Positions 28,001-36,302 are shown, counted from the first letter of the stretch. The stretch: 64,000 nucleotides of DNA from Streptomyces sp. NRRL F-5122 (GCF_001507435.1 NZ_LMWH01000105.1:1-64000), one strand, 5' to 3'. Numbers and translations: made by a program. Notes: generated from the sequence alone by a model not told the origin.

Positions 28001-30025
28001 TCCGGCGGCTCGGCGGGCTACGACCACAAGAAGATGGGCATCACCGCCCGCGGTGCCTGGGAGTCCGTGAAGCGGCACTTCCGTGAGCTGGGTGTCGACA
28101 CCCAGACCGAGGACTTCACGGTCGTGGGCATCGGCGACATGTCCGGTGACGTGTTCGGCAACGGCATGCTGCTGTCCAAGCACATCCGCCTGGTCGCGGC
28201 CTTCGACCACCGGCACATCTTCATCGACCCCCATCCGGACGCGGAGACCTCGTACGCCGAGCGCCGCCGGCTGTTCGAGTTGCCCCGCTCCTCGTGGGCC
28301 GACTACAACACCGAACTGCTGTCGGGCGGCGGCGGGGTGTTCCCCCGCTCGGCCAAGGCGATCCCGATCAACGCGCACATCCGCGAGGCGCTCGGCATCG
28401 ACGGCCGCATCGCCAAGATGACCCCGGCCGACCTGATGCGCGCCATTCTGAAGGCGCCGGTCGACCTGCTGTGGAACGGCGGCATCGGCACCTACGTCAA
28501 GTCCTCCGTGGAGTCGAACGCGGATGTCGGCGACAAGGCCAACGACGCGATCCGCGTGGACGGACGCGACCTCCAGGCCAAGGTGGTCGGCGAGGGCGGC
28601 AACCTGGGCCTGACGCAGCTCGGCCGGATCGAGTGCGCGCAGCAGGGCGGAAAGATCAACACGGACGCCATCGACAACAGCGCGGGCGTGGACACCTCCG
28701 ACCACGAGGTGAACATCAAGATCCTGCTCAACGCTGTCGTGGCCAACGGCGATCTCACGGTCAAGCAGCGCAACCAGCTGCTCGCCGAGATGACCGACGA
28801 GGTCGGCACCCTGGTGCTGCGCAACAACTACGCGCAGAACGTGGCGATCGCCAACGCGCTGTTCCAGTCGAAGGACATGCTGAACGCGCAGCAGCGGTTC
28901 ATCCGCCACCTGGTGCGTGAGGGCCACCTCGACCGGGCGCTGGAGTTCCTGCCCACCGACCGGCAGATCCGCGAGCGGCTCAACTCCGGCCAGGGCCTGA
29001 CCGGCCCGGAGACCGCCGTCCTGCTGGCGTACACGAAGATCACGGTCGCCAAGCAGCTGCTGGAGACTGAGCTGCCCGACGACGCGTATCTGCGCAGCCT
29101 GCTGCACGCCTACTTCCCGACGGCACTGCGCGAGCGGTTCCCGCAGCAGATCGACAGCCACGCGCTGAGCCGTGAGATCGTGACGACCCTGCTGGTCAAC
29201 GACACGGTCAACACGGGCGGTACGAGCTTCCTGCACCGTCTGCGCGAGGAGACCGGCGCCTCGCTCGAGGAGATCGTGCGGGCGCAGACCGCGTCCCGCG
29301 TCATCTTCCACTCCGGCGCGATGTGGGACGCGGTGGAGGACCTCGACAACAAGGTCGACGCCGACGTCCAGACCCGGATCCGGCTGCATTCCCGCCGGCT
29401 GGTCGAGCGCGGCACGCGCTGGCTGCTCAACAACCGGCCGCAGCCGCTGCAACTCGCCGAGACGGTCGAGTTCTTCGCGGAGCGTGTCGAGCAGGTCTGG
29501 AGGGAGCTGCCCAAGCTGCTGCGCGGCGCGGACCTGGAATGGTGGCAGAAGATCTACGACGAGCTGACGAGCGCCGGGGTCCCCGACGAACTCGCCACGC
29601 GTGTCGCCGGGTTCTCCTCCGCCTTCCCGGCGCTCGACATCGTCTCGGTGGCCGATCGCATGGGCAAGGACCCGATGGCCGTCGCCGAGGTCTACTACGA
29701 ACTCGCCGACCGGCTGGGGATCACCCGGCTCATGGACCGCATCATCGAACTGCCGCGCGCCGACCGGTGGCAGTCCATGGCCCGCGCGTCGATCCGTGAG
29801 GACCTGTACGCGGCCCACGCCGGCCTGACCTCCGACGTCCTGGCGGTGGGCAACGGCAGCTCCACGCCGGAACAGCGGTTCAAGGCCTGGGAGGAGAAGA
29901 ACGCGGCGATCCTCGCGAGGGCGCGCACCACCCTCGACGAGATCTCCGGCTCGGACTCCTTCGATCTCGCGAATCTGTCGGTCGCGATGCGCACGATGCG
30001 CACGATGCTCCGGGCGCACAGCTAG
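25085..30025 (+). CDS. Large NAD-dependent glutamate dehydrogenase (GDH-180 type)
   Basis: A 1646-residue enzyme of the large NAD-GDH family, known from Streptomyces clavuligerus, catalysing oxidative deamination of glutamate to 2-oxoglutarate. The N-terminal ~700 residues hold ACT-like regulatory regions (for example YRLAETRPQGTASVRVHTPT and SDVDRDRIEARLVEAARSWSDAF). The catalytic core contains KNTVIVPVGAKGGFVAKQLPDP (substrate Lys region, about 875-900), FTVVGIGDMSGDVFGNGML (dinucleotide fold, about 1011-1030) and KVVGEGGNLGLTQLGR. A helical C-terminal domain ends the protein. The ATG has AGAGGA close upstream. A very strong terminator follows 28 bases after the stop. It is probably a catabolic, oligomeric and allosterically regulated enzyme. 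Confidence 0.96.
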   Translation: MQTKLDEAKAELLERAARVAENSPVGGHLPTGTTGEGTPDRDTVLAFLQRYYLHTAPEDLADRDPVDVFGAAISHYRLAETRPQGTASVRVHTPTVEENGWTCSHSVVEVVTDDMPFLVDSVTNELSRQGRGIHVVIHPQFVVRRDLTGKLLEVLPDAAGGELPHDAHIESWIHVEIDRETDRADLKQITADLMRVLSDVREAVEDWEKMRECALRIAEGLQKEAVPTDLPVAELEEAGELLRWLAADHFTFLGYREYELREDDVLAAVPGTGLGILRSDPSHAGDDQHPVSPSFERLPADARAKAREHKLLVLTKANSRATVHRPSYLDYVGVKKFDEQGNVVGERRFLGLFSSAAYTESVRRVPVIRRKVEEVLRGAGFSPNSHDGRDLLQILETYPRDELFQTPTDELRSIATSVLYLQERRRLRLYLRQDEYGRYYSALVYLPRDRYTTGVRLRIIDILKEELGGTSVDFTAWNTESILSRLHFVVRVPQGTELPQLSDVDRDRIEARLVEAARSWSDAFTEALNAELGEERAAELQRRYAGAFPEGYKADHTPRAAVADLVHLEQLTTEEGGRKFALSLYEPVGVGPGERRFKIYRKGEAVSLSAVLPVLNRLGVEVIDERPYELRCADRTIAWIYDFGLRLPTSLTDNGEILGDDARERFQDAFSATWTGQAENDGFNALVLSAGLTWRQAMVLRAYAKYLRQAGSTFSQDYMEDTLRNNVHTTRLLISLFEARMSPERQRAGVELTDALLEELDAALDQVASLDEDRILRSFLTLIKATLRTNFFQEARGGKPHDYISMKFDPQAIPDLPAPRPAYEIWVYSPRVEGVHLRFGKVARGGLRWSDRREDFRTEILGLVKAQMVKNTVIVPVGAKGGFVAKQLPDPAVDRDAWLAEGIRSYRMFISALLDITDNMVAGEVVPPADVVRHDSDDTYLVVAADKGTATFSDIANEVAEKYGFWLGDAFASGGSAGYDHKKMGITARGAWESVKRHFRELGVDTQTEDFTVVGIGDMSGDVFGNGMLLSKHIRLVAAFDHRHIFIDPHPDAETSYAERRRLFELPRSSWADYNTELLSGGGGVFPRSAKAIPINAHIREALGIDGRIAKMTPADLMRAILKAPVDLLWNGGIGTYVKSSVESNADVGDKANDAIRVDGRDLQAKVVGEGGNLGLTQLGRIECAQQGGKINTDAIDNSAGVDTSDHEVNIKILLNAVVANGDLTVKQRNQLLAEMTDEVGTLVLRNNYAQNVAIANALFQSKDMLNAQQRFIRHLVREGHLDRALEFLPTDRQIRERLNSGQGLTGPETAVLLAYTKITVAKQLLETELPDDAYLRSLLHAYFPTALRERFPQQIDSHALSREIVTTLLVNDTVNTGGTSFLHRLREETGASLEEIVRAQTASRVIFHSGAMWDAVEDLDNKVDADVQTRIRLHSRRLVERGTRWLLNNRPQPLQLAETVEFFAERVEQVWRELPKLLRGADLEWWQKIYDELTSAGVPDELATRVAGFSSAFPALDIVSVADRMGKDPMAVAEVYYELADRLGITRLMDRIIELPRADRWQSMARASIREDLYAAHAGLTSDVLAVGNGSSTPEQRFKAWEEKNAAILARARTTLDEISGSDSFDLANLSVAMRTMRTMLRAHS

Positions 30026-30053
30026 GCCGGGTGCGGCCGGTCCCCGGTCGACG

Positions 30054-30088
30054 ACGGGGGCGTCCCAACACCGTTGGGGCGCCCCCGT
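30054..30088 (+). terminator. Strong terminator after the glutamate dehydrogenase gene
   Basis: ACGGGGGCGTCCCAAC (30054-30069) pairs with GTTGGGGCGCCCCCGT (30073-30088) with a single G-U pair and a 3-base loop, giving a 16-bp stem. It lies 28 bases after the stop. Confidence 0.85.
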
Positions 30089-30247
30089 CCGCGTGTCCGG
30101 GCGTCCTCCTCCGGCGCGCCCTCCCTGCCCCGCTTTCTTGCCAACACCTTGGGCAATTCCGGCGTTGAATTTACCGTTTCCTGCTAAACGGGACATTTGG
30201 GCTAGGGTTTGGCCTGATCGCCGGACGAGTGTGGAGGACCCGTACCC

Positions 30248-30760
30248 GTGACAGTGAACCTCTCCGAGCAGCGACCCCAGGTCGCTCGCCCGGTCGCCGA
30301 GACCGTCGTGCCCGCCCCCGTCCCGGCGTTCGCCCGGGTCCGGCGGCTCGCAGTCGAGGTGGCCAAGTTCGGGGTCGTCGGCGGCAGTGGTGTCGCGGTC
30401 AACTTCCTCGTCTTCAACTTGCTGCTTCACGGGGTGAGTTGGGCACCGATGACGGCGACCGTGATGGCGAGCGTCGTCGCGATGGGCACCAACTACCTGG
30501 GCTTCCGTTTCTTCGCCTACCGGGACCGGTCCTCGCGCACCCGGCAGCAGATCGCGCTGTTCTTCGTCTTCAGCGGGATCGGCGTGATGATGGAGAGCCT
30601 GCTGTTCTACATCGGCTACCACGGGCTGGGCATGAACGGTTCGCTCGGCTCCAACGCCGCCAAGGCGCTGTCGATCGTGCTGGCGTCGGCGTTCCGCTTC
30701 CTGGTGTACCGGACGTGGGTCTTCCAGCACGAGGCGAAGCAGGGCGCCGGAGCGCGATGA
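30248..30760 (+). CDS. GtrA family membrane protein
   Basis: A 170-residue GtrA-type protein with four predicted membrane helices (about residues 38-58, 62-82, 97-117, 131-150), starting after a Pro/Val-rich cytoplasmic tail. Recognisable segments are VAKFGVVGGSGVAVNFLVFNLLLH and NYLGFRFFAYRDR, then KALSIVLASAFRFLVYRTWVF. GtrA proteins are thought to move undecaprenyl-phosphate-linked sugars across the membrane for surface polymer decoration. Start GTG 30248 has GGAGG 10 bases upstream. It overlaps the next gene in ATGA, so the two membrane proteins are coupled and may act together on lipid-linked sugars. Confidence 0.93.
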   Translation: MTVNLSEQRPQVARPVAETVVPAPVPAFARVRRLAVEVAKFGVVGGSGVAVNFLVFNLLLHGVSWAPMTATVMASVVAMGTNYLGFRFFAYRDRSSRTRQQIALFFVFSGIGVMMESLLFYIGYHGLGMNGSLGSNAAKALSIVLASAFRFLVYRTWVFQHEAKQGAGAR

Positions 30761-32352
30761 GCCTGGCGTCCGAGGGGGCGGGCGGGGCAGAGGGGGCAGG
30801 GGGAACGACCGGGACGGCCGGGTCGGGCACGGGGAGTGAGGGACCGAAGCGCTCCCGTGACGCAGGCACCCGCACCGGAGCGCGGCGCGGAACGACCGGG
30901 GCCGCGCAGTGGGCGATTGCCGGCCTGATCGTCGTACTGATGCTGCTCGTGATCGTCCGGCTGCCGTGGGACGGCGATCTCGGCATGCACGCCGCGACCG
31001 TGGAACGGCTGCGGCACCGGCTCCTGGACCCGGGCAATCCGCTGGTCGACGAGAACACGCCGAGCCCCTACTACTCGCCGTGGACCGTGTTTCTCGGCGT
31101 TGTCGCGCGCTTCACGGGACTGTCCGTCTGGGTCGTGCTGCGCATCGGCGCGCTGATCGGTCTGGCGCTGCTGGTGACAGGCCTGTGGCGATACGTCCGC
31201 ACACTGAGCGATCGGAGTGCCGCACCGCCGCTCGCCCTGATGTGCGTGGTGTTCCTGTGGGGCACCCAGGTCTTCAAATGGAGCGGCTTCCTCGGGCTCA
31301 ACTCGCTGGCGCTGACGGTGGCTTACCCGAGTGTGTTCGCGCTGGGACTCGCCTTCCACTTCTGGGCCGCGCTGGCACGGGCGCTGAAGGGGGAGCCCGC
31401 GGCTCCGGCCGTCTTCCTCGGGCTCGGTGCGCTGTGGGCGGTGATCCTGCTGAGCCATCAGTTCACCGGCGTGGTGGCGACGCTCGGGGCACTGGCGACG
31501 GTGGTGGGGGCGCGGGCCGGCCGCCGGGCCCTGCCGCGGCTCGGGGCCGGGATCCTGCTGGGGGTCCTGATCCTGTCGGTATGGCCGTACTACGACTTCT
31601 TCGCACTGTTCCGCGTGGGGGGCCTCGAGACGATCCACCGGGCGCTCTACGAGGATCTGTTCGCACGCTTCTGCCTGCTGCTGATCGGGGTGGCGGCGCT
31701 GGCGGTCCGGGCGCGGCGCGATCCGCGGGACCCTCTGGCGCTGTTCTTCCTGCTCGGGGTGGCGGTGTTCGCGGCGGGCGGGCTGAGCGGGCACTACTCC
31801 TGGGGCCGGGCGCTTCCGGCGGTGCTGATCCCCGCACAGATCGCGGCGGCCGTGGAGGCGGCCGGGGCGGCATACGGGACGCTGCGCAGGGCCGCAGCCG
31901 GTGTGCTGGCCGCCGCGCTGGCCGTCGGGGCCTGGACGCAGGTGCAGACCGTGGGCTATGTGGTGGGGCGCAGCGCACTGCCCGGGCCGGTCGCGGCGAA
32001 GTACCGGGTGCCGTGGACCGGATACCACTGGATCACGCCCTGGGTGCGGTACGGGGACGTGGTGATGGCGAAGACCTATCCCGCGCGGCAGATTCCCGCG
32101 TACGGCGCGTACACCGTGGCTCCGGGGTATCCGGACTTCTTCCTGCCGGACGAGGAACGCCGGATGTCGGCCGTGGAGACGTACTTCGCAAGGGCCGTGC
32201 CGCGGAACGCGCGTCTTCGTGCACTGCGGTCCTACGGCGCGCATTGGGTGGTGCAGGGGCCCTCGGACGGCGGACTGCCGCCGGGAGACCGGGCGTTGCG
32301 GCGGGTGGCCGCGGGGCCGGGGGGACAGGTTCTGTACGAGGTGGAGCGCTGA
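30757..32352 (+). CDS. Polytopic membrane protein, GT-C-like glycosyltransferase candidate
   Basis: A 531-residue protein. The first ~50 residues are Gly/Thr-rich and cytoplasmic. About ten hydrophobic helices follow (for example AAQWAIAGLIVVLMLLVIVRL and AVILLSHQFTGVVATLGALATVV), then a soluble extracytoplasmic C-terminal part from about residue 400. After the first helix comes LPWDGDLGMHAATVERLRHRLLDPGNPLVDENTPSPYYSP, an acidic loop in the position where GT-C enzymes keep their catalytic Asp. The ATG overlaps the GtrA stop (ATGA). Pairing with GtrA suggests a transferase that uses a polyprenyl-linked sugar on the outer face. This is inference; I cannot name a family with certainty. Confidence 0.75.
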   Translation: MSLASEGAGGAEGAGGTTGTAGSGTGSEGPKRSRDAGTRTGARRGTTGAAQWAIAGLIVVLMLLVIVRLPWDGDLGMHAATVERLRHRLLDPGNPLVDENTPSPYYSPWTVFLGVVARFTGLSVWVVLRIGALIGLALLVTGLWRYVRTLSDRSAAPPLALMCVVFLWGTQVFKWSGFLGLNSLALTVAYPSVFALGLAFHFWAALARALKGEPAAPAVFLGLGALWAVILLSHQFTGVVATLGALATVVGARAGRRALPRLGAGILLGVLILSVWPYYDFFALFRVGGLETIHRALYEDLFARFCLLLIGVAALAVRARRDPRDPLALFFLLGVAVFAAGGLSGHYSWGRALPAVLIPAQIAAAVEAAGAAYGTLRRAAAGVLAAALAVGAWTQVQTVGYVVGRSALPGPVAAKYRVPWTGYHWITPWVRYGDVVMAKTYPARQIPAYGAYTVAPGYPDFFLPDEERRMSAVETYFARAVPRNARLRALRSYGAHWVVQGPSDGGLPPGDRALRRVAAGPGGQVLYEVER

Positions 32353-32394
32353 GGGGTCGCCTCGCGCGGCCGGCCGGCACCACGTGTCCCGCAC

Positions 32395-32412
32395 CCGCCG
32401 CCCGAGCGGCGG
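32395..32412. terminator. Hairpin between convergent genes
   Basis: CCGCCGC-ccga-GCGGCGG is a perfect 7-bp stem with a 4-base loop, 43 bases after the stop of the GT-C-like gene. Confidence 0.5.
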
Positions 32413-32456
32413 ACCATGGCCCCGCGATCCACGACGACCGTGAGCGTCACCCGGCC

Positions 32457-32484
32457 GCCCCCGGCGCACCGTCTCGCCGGGGGC
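32457..32484. terminator. Second hairpin between convergent genes, probable terminator of the exporter operon
   Basis: GCCCCCGGCG (32457-32466) and CGCCGGGGGC (32475-32484) form a 10-bp stem with an 8-base loop, 18 bases beyond the stop of the ABC ATPase gene on the minus strand. With the hairpin at 32395 it insulates the two converging operons. Confidence 0.7.
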
Positions 32485-32502
32485 CTGGCACGCTGCCGCG
32501 CC

Positions 32503-33375
32503 TCAGGAGGAGAGGGGCGCTTCCGCGGCCGCGGGTTCCTGCTTCTGGGGCTTCGGCTTCTTCGGATTCGGCCGCTTGGGCTTGCTGCTGCCCTCCGTGA
32601 ACTCCTCGTACGCCTCGAGGACCTCCTCGGTCGGCCCGTCCATGCGCAGCACACCGCGCTCCAGCCACAGCGCCCGCTCGCAGGTGTCGCGGATGGACGC
32701 GTTGCTGTGGCTGACCAGGAACACCGTGCCTGCGTGCTGGCGCAGTTCGCGGATGCGCTTCTCGGAGCGCTTGCGGAAGGAAGCGTCACCGGTGGCCAGG
32801 GCCTCGTCGATGAGGAGGACGTCGTGGTCCTTGGCGGCGGCGATGGAGAACCGCAGCCGGGCGCCCATGCCGGAGGAGTAGGTCCGCATGGGGAGGGTGA
32901 TGAAGTCGCCCTTGTCGTTGATGCCGGAGAAGTCGACGATCTCCTGGTAGCGCTCCTTGATCTCCTCGCGGGACATGCCCATGGCGAGGCCGCCGAGGTA
33001 GACGTTCTTCTCGCCCGTCAGGTCGCCCATGAGGGCCGCGTTGACGCCGAGGAGGGAGGGCTGACCATCGGTGTAGATGGCGCCGTTCTCCACCGGGAGC
33101 AGCCCGGCCACGGCCTTGAGCAGGGTCGACTTGCCGGACCCGTTCGTGCCGATCAGGCCGATGGCCTCGCCCTTGTAGGCGGTGAAGGAGACGTTCTTGA
33201 CGGCGTGCACGCGGCGCACGCCGGCCGCCTTCTCCGCCGTCTTGCGGCGCAGCATGCGGTTGAGCGCGGCGGTGGCGGAGCCACGACCGGCCCCGGTGCC
33301 GTTGACGCGGTAGACGATGTCGACGCCGTCGCAGATGACGGTGGGGATGCGCTGGTCGCTGTTCGGGTTAGCCAC
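32503..33375 (-). CDS. ABC transporter ATP-binding protein, teichoic-acid/polysaccharide exporter type
   Basis: A 290-residue ATPase of the TagH/Wzt type: Walker A LIGTNGSGKSTLLKAVAGL (about residues 67-85), signature YSSGMGARLRFSIA (about 165-178), Walker B DVLLIDEALATGD and switch His in LVSHSNAS. The N-terminal VICDGVDIVYRVNG opening and the loop GRGSATAALNRMLRRKTAEKAAGVRRVHAVKNVSF are typical of polymer exporters. A Lys/Pro-rich tail (KPKRPNPKKPKPQKQEP) ends the protein. GTG 33375 was chosen because GAGGAG lies about 9 bases upstream; it overlaps the permease stop by 8 bases. With the permease it forms a complete exporter for a lipid-linked surface glycopolymer. Confidence 0.92.
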   Translation of the reverse strand: MANPNSDQRIPTVICDGVDIVYRVNGTGAGRGSATAALNRMLRRKTAEKAAGVRRVHAVKNVSFTAYKGEAIGLIGTNGSGKSTLLKAVAGLLPVENGAIYTDGQPSLLGVNAALMGDLTGEKNVYLGGLAMGMSREEIKERYQEIVDFSGINDKGDFITLPMRTYSSGMGARLRFSIAAAKDHDVLLIDEALATGDASFRKRSEKRIRELRQHAGTVFLVSHSNASIRDTCERALWLERGVLRMDGPTEEVLEAYEEFTEGSSKPKRPNPKKPKPQKQEPAAAEAPLSS

Positions 33376-34285
33376 GGCCGTACGTCTCCTCAGCCTTCCA
33401 GAAGTAGATGAAGCCGCCGACACCGGCGAGCAGGGCCCAGCCCGTCGCGACCACCCACACGTGGGGCGGCAGCTGGCTCGCGTGAAAGCTGTCGATGAGG
33501 GCGAAACGCATCAGGTCGATGTAGACGGCGGCCGGGTTGGCCTTGAGTACGGGAGCCACCCAGCTCGGCAGACCGCTCTGCTGATCGGTCAGCTTGTCGA
33601 TGCTCCACATGACGCCGGAGATGTACATCCAGGTGCGCAGCACGAACGGCATCAGCTGGGCGATGTCCGGGGTCTTGGCACCCAACCGCGCCATGATCAT
33701 CGAGACGCCGGCGTTGAAGGTGAACTGCAGGATCAGGGCCGGGATCGCCAGCAACCAGGAGGCGGCGACCGGCACGCCGAAGAAGAGCAGGATCACGAGC
33801 AGGGCGGCCATCGAGAACAGCAGCTGCTGGAGCTGCTGGAGGCAGAACGAGATGGGCAGCGCGGCTCGCGGGAAGTGCAGGGCCCGGACCAGCCCGAGGT
33901 TGCCGGAGATCGCACGGGTGCCGGTCAGGATCGAGCTCGATGTGAACGTCCAGATGAACACGCCCGTGACCAGGAACGGGATGTAGTCCGGCACGCCCTT
34001 CTTGGTGTGCAGCAGAACACCGAAGATGAAGTAGTACACCGCCGCGTTCAGCAGCGGGGTCATGACCTGCCAGACCTGGCCGAGCTTCGCCTGGGCGTAC
34101 TGGGCGGTCAGCTTGGCGGTGGCGAACGCCGAGATGAAGTGTCGCCGCGCCCACAGCTGACGGACGTACTCCGGCAGGGAGGGACGGGCACCGCTGACCG
34201 AGAGGCCGTACCGTGCGGCGAGCTGCGCCGGGGTCTCGGCCGATTCGGTGGCCGTGGGGGGCGGTGTGTCGAGGACCTGGCTCAC
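33368..34285 (-). CDS. ABC-2 type permease, teichoic-acid/polysaccharide exporter (TagG-like)
   Basis: A 305-residue ABC-2 permease with an N-terminal cytoplasmic region and six predicted helices (about 75-295). Typical TagG/Wzm features are the amphipathic entry RRHFISAFATAKLTAQYAQAKLGQVWQVMTPLLNAAVYYFIFGVLL, the GTRAISGNLGLVRALHFPRAALP coupling region, and the end helix next to FIYFWKAEETYGRG. The start is GTG 34285, overlapped by an out-of-frame ATG and without a strong ribosome-binding site. It overlaps the ATPase gene by 8 bases. It is divergent from a TetR gene, and the shared upstream region carries a large direct repeat. Confidence 0.92.
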   Translation of the reverse strand: MSQVLDTPPPTATESAETPAQLAARYGLSVSGARPSLPEYVRQLWARRHFISAFATAKLTAQYAQAKLGQVWQVMTPLLNAAVYYFIFGVLLHTKKGVPDYIPFLVTGVFIWTFTSSSILTGTRAISGNLGLVRALHFPRAALPISFCLQQLQQLLFSMAALLVILLFFGVPVAASWLLAIPALILQFTFNAGVSMIMARLGAKTPDIAQLMPFVLRTWMYISGVMWSIDKLTDQQSGLPSWVAPVLKANPAAVYIDLMRFALIDSFHASQLPPHVWVVATGWALLAGVGGFIYFWKAEETYGRG

Positions 34286-34452
34286 ATCCGCTGCTTTCGC
34301 TCGGGGGGTCGGGTGCGCGAACCGGTCCGCAGTCTTCCGCTGGATCGACCCCGGTGACTCCGCTTTCCGGCTTTTCTCACGTTTTCTTGCCGGGGTCTTG
34401 CTCTGCTTTAGGGTCTTGTACAGCTCTTGGGGGTTCGGACGACTGCTCTTTG

Positions 34453-34526
34453 CGTCGGGACGGGACCGTATCGTCGCATCGCGAGCCTAAGCCGATCTGA
34501 CGTCGGAACGCAACCGTATCGTCGTA
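34453..34526. promoter_or_regulatory. Two 26-bp direct repeats upstream of the TetR gene
   Basis: Positions 34453-34478 and 34501-34526 are identical at 22 of 26 bases and start exactly 48 bp apart. Both contain ACCGTATCGTCG without change (34465-34476 and 34513-34524). The second copy occupies the -35 region of the TetR promoter, whose -10 is TATGCT at 34533-34538. They are probable operator sites for the adjacent TetR protein and may also control the divergent exporter. Confidence 0.6.
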
Positions 34527-34545
34527 ACGCCCTATGCTGGTCGGC

Positions 34546-35172
34546 ATGACCACGAACGCCGGCACTTCCCAGGTGAAACGGCGCCGCCGGGCCCCAGCGG
34601 GCGCGGCCGTCCTCCGCGAGGACGTGACGGAGGCCATTCGCGCAGCCGTCTTCGAGGAACTCGCGGCGGTCGGCTACGCCCGAATGTCCATCGAGGGCAT
34701 CGCGCGCAGGGCGGGCGTCGGCAAGACGGCGGTGTACCGCCGATGGCGCTCCAAGCTGCACCTGGTCCTCGACCTGGTCTCGGCGGTGGCGGTCCAGGGC
34801 CTGCCGGCCCCCGACACGGGTTCCCTGGAGGGGGATCTGAGACTCCTGTACGAGGTGACGTCCCGCGCCCTGCGCCATCCGGTGGCCGGCCAGATCATCC
34901 CGGACCTCCAGGCGGAGGCGGCCCGCAATCCGGACATCGCGGAGGCCATGCAGAAGGCGCTGCGCGAGGGCCAGCAGAGCGTCGCGAGCGGTGTCGTCGC
35001 CGCGGCCGCCGCTCGCGGTGAGATCAGCGACGGCATCGACGTGGACCTGGCCCTCGACCTGATCTCGGGCCCGCTGTACTGGCGGGCGGTCGTGGTACGC
35101 GGCCCGAAGCTGCCGAAGGGATACCTGGCGGGACTGGCCCGGGCCACGGCGGGGGCACTCAAGGCGCTGTGA
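34546..35172 (+). CDS. TetR family transcriptional regulator
   Basis: A 208-residue TetR regulator with the helix-turn-helix EDVTEAIRAAVFEELAAVGYARMSIEGIARRAGVGKTAVYRRWRSKLHLVLDLVS (about residues 24-78) and a C-terminal ligand-binding domain of the TetR_C type (VTSRALRHPVAGQIIPDLQAEAARNPDIAEAM, ISDGIDVDLALDLISGPLYWRAVV). ATG 34546 follows a -10 element TATGCT by 7 bases, so the mRNA is probably leaderless; the upstream in-frame ATG at 34534 lies within that -10 element. Two direct repeats cover the promoter. It may regulate the divergent polymer exporter. The ligand is unknown. Confidence 0.92.
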   Translation: MTTNAGTSQVKRRRRAPAGAAVLREDVTEAIRAAVFEELAAVGYARMSIEGIARRAGVGKTAVYRRWRSKLHLVLDLVSAVAVQGLPAPDTGSLEGDLRLLYEVTSRALRHPVAGQIIPDLQAEAARNPDIAEAMQKALREGQQSVASGVVAAAAARGEISDGIDVDLALDLISGPLYWRAVVVRGPKLPKGYLAGLARATAGALKAL

Positions 35173-35299
35173 GGGCGCCGGCGCGTACGGCGGCGCCTCG
35201 GCCCGGTCCACCGCCGCGCCGATGGCGCGCCGAAGCGGTGTCCAGTCGCACAACCGACCGGTGAGATGCGACACGTGACGGCGGTCGCTCCACGACGAT

Positions 35300-36274
35300 T
35301 CAGCCGGCCTCGCCTCCCGGGGACGCGAGCCGCCGCGCCAGACCCACGAGTTCCGGCCCGCTCAGCACACGGTCGCCGAAGCCCGGCAGCGGCACGTGCA
35401 GCGGCTGCGTCCAGCGGACCGGGATCGCGGCCGGGCCGTGCACGGCTCCGGCGAGACCCCCTGTCACCGCCGCGACCGTGTCCGTGTCGCCGCCGAGGTC
35501 GACGGCGGCGCGTACGGCGTCCTCGTACGACGTGGTGGTCCGCAGGGCCCAGACGGCGGAGCCCAGGCACGGCCAGACCGCGCCGTTGAACTCCGTCGCC
35601 AGGTCCGGATGCCAGTCAGGGGCCAGGACCTGCGCGTAGCGGGCGCGGTGGCCCGGATGGACGGCGCCGAGGGTCTCGGGAACTGCCTCGAGCGGGTCCC
35701 CTCCGGTGAGTGCCACGCGGATCAGCTCGTGGAAGATCGCCGTGCCCTCCCAGGCCGCCCGGTCCCCGTGGGTGAGTGCCGCGATCCGGCGGGCTGCGTC
35801 CATCGTGGCTTCCCGGCCGTGCGGAGCGAAGTACACGGCCGAGGTCGACGCACGCATCAGCGCACCGTTGCCCGCCGCCCGCCCGTTCGTCTGGAAGTGC
35901 AGTGCCGCCGCCAGGTCCCAGGGGTCGCCGCCGGTGAGAACCGCCTCGGTCGCCAGGCCGATGTCCTTGGGGCCGGCCGCCGCCCAGCGCCGGAACCGGG
36001 CGAACACGTCCGGGAGCTCGAGTCCGCCGTGCTCCAGCAGCGACTCCCCGACGAGCACCGCCATCTGCGTGTCGTCGGTCGCCTCACCGGGCTCCCAGCC
36101 GCCACCCCCGCACATCCCGGCGCCGTCGGCCGGTGCCGGGAAGCGTGCCGAGAACGCGCCCTCGGGGCCGAACTCGAACGGGGCGCCGAGTGCGTCGCCG
36201 GCGGCGGAGCCGAGGACCGCGCCGATCGCGCGCAGAGTGCGGGAGAGGGGGGCGGGGCCGTGGGAGTCGGTCAT
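35300..36274 (-). CDS. ADP-ribosylglycohydrolase family protein
   Basis: A 324-residue protein of the ARH/DraG family, which removes ADP-ribose from proteins or nucleic acids using two Mg ions. The metal-binding signatures are present: IGAVLGSAAGDALGAPFEF (about residues 16-34), ATDDTQMAVLVGESLLEHG (TDDT, about 65) and VDLGGDTDTVAAVTGGLAGA (GDTDT, about 262-268), with NGALMRASTSAVYFAP between. It therefore looks active. No ADP-ribosyltransferase is nearby. It lies between two TetR genes, and its start is 28 bases from the stop of the second TetR gene, so it could be cotranscribed with that regulator. Confidence 0.92.
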   Translation of the reverse strand: MTDSHGPAPLSRTLRAIGAVLGSAAGDALGAPFEFGPEGAFSARFPAPADGAGMCGGGGWEPGEATDDTQMAVLVGESLLEHGGLELPDVFARFRRWAAAGPKDIGLATEAVLTGGDPWDLAAALHFQTNGRAAGNGALMRASTSAVYFAPHGREATMDAARRIAALTHGDRAAWEGTAIFHELIRVALTGGDPLEAVPETLGAVHPGHRARYAQVLAPDWHPDLATEFNGAVWPCLGSAVWALRTTTSYEDAVRAAVDLGGDTDTVAAVTGGLAGAVHGPAAIPVRWTQPLHVPLPGFGDRVLSGPELVGLARRLASPGGEAG

Positions 36275-36302
36275 CGGAAGCGTACGGGTGACCCGACGGC
36301 GC

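Noticed and set aside
26228..30730. A 1500-codon open frame on the minus strand
   Set aside because: It lies opposite the well-supported glutamate dehydrogenase gene; long antisense frames are a by-product of G/C-rich third positions. It has no recognisable motif or ribosome-binding site.
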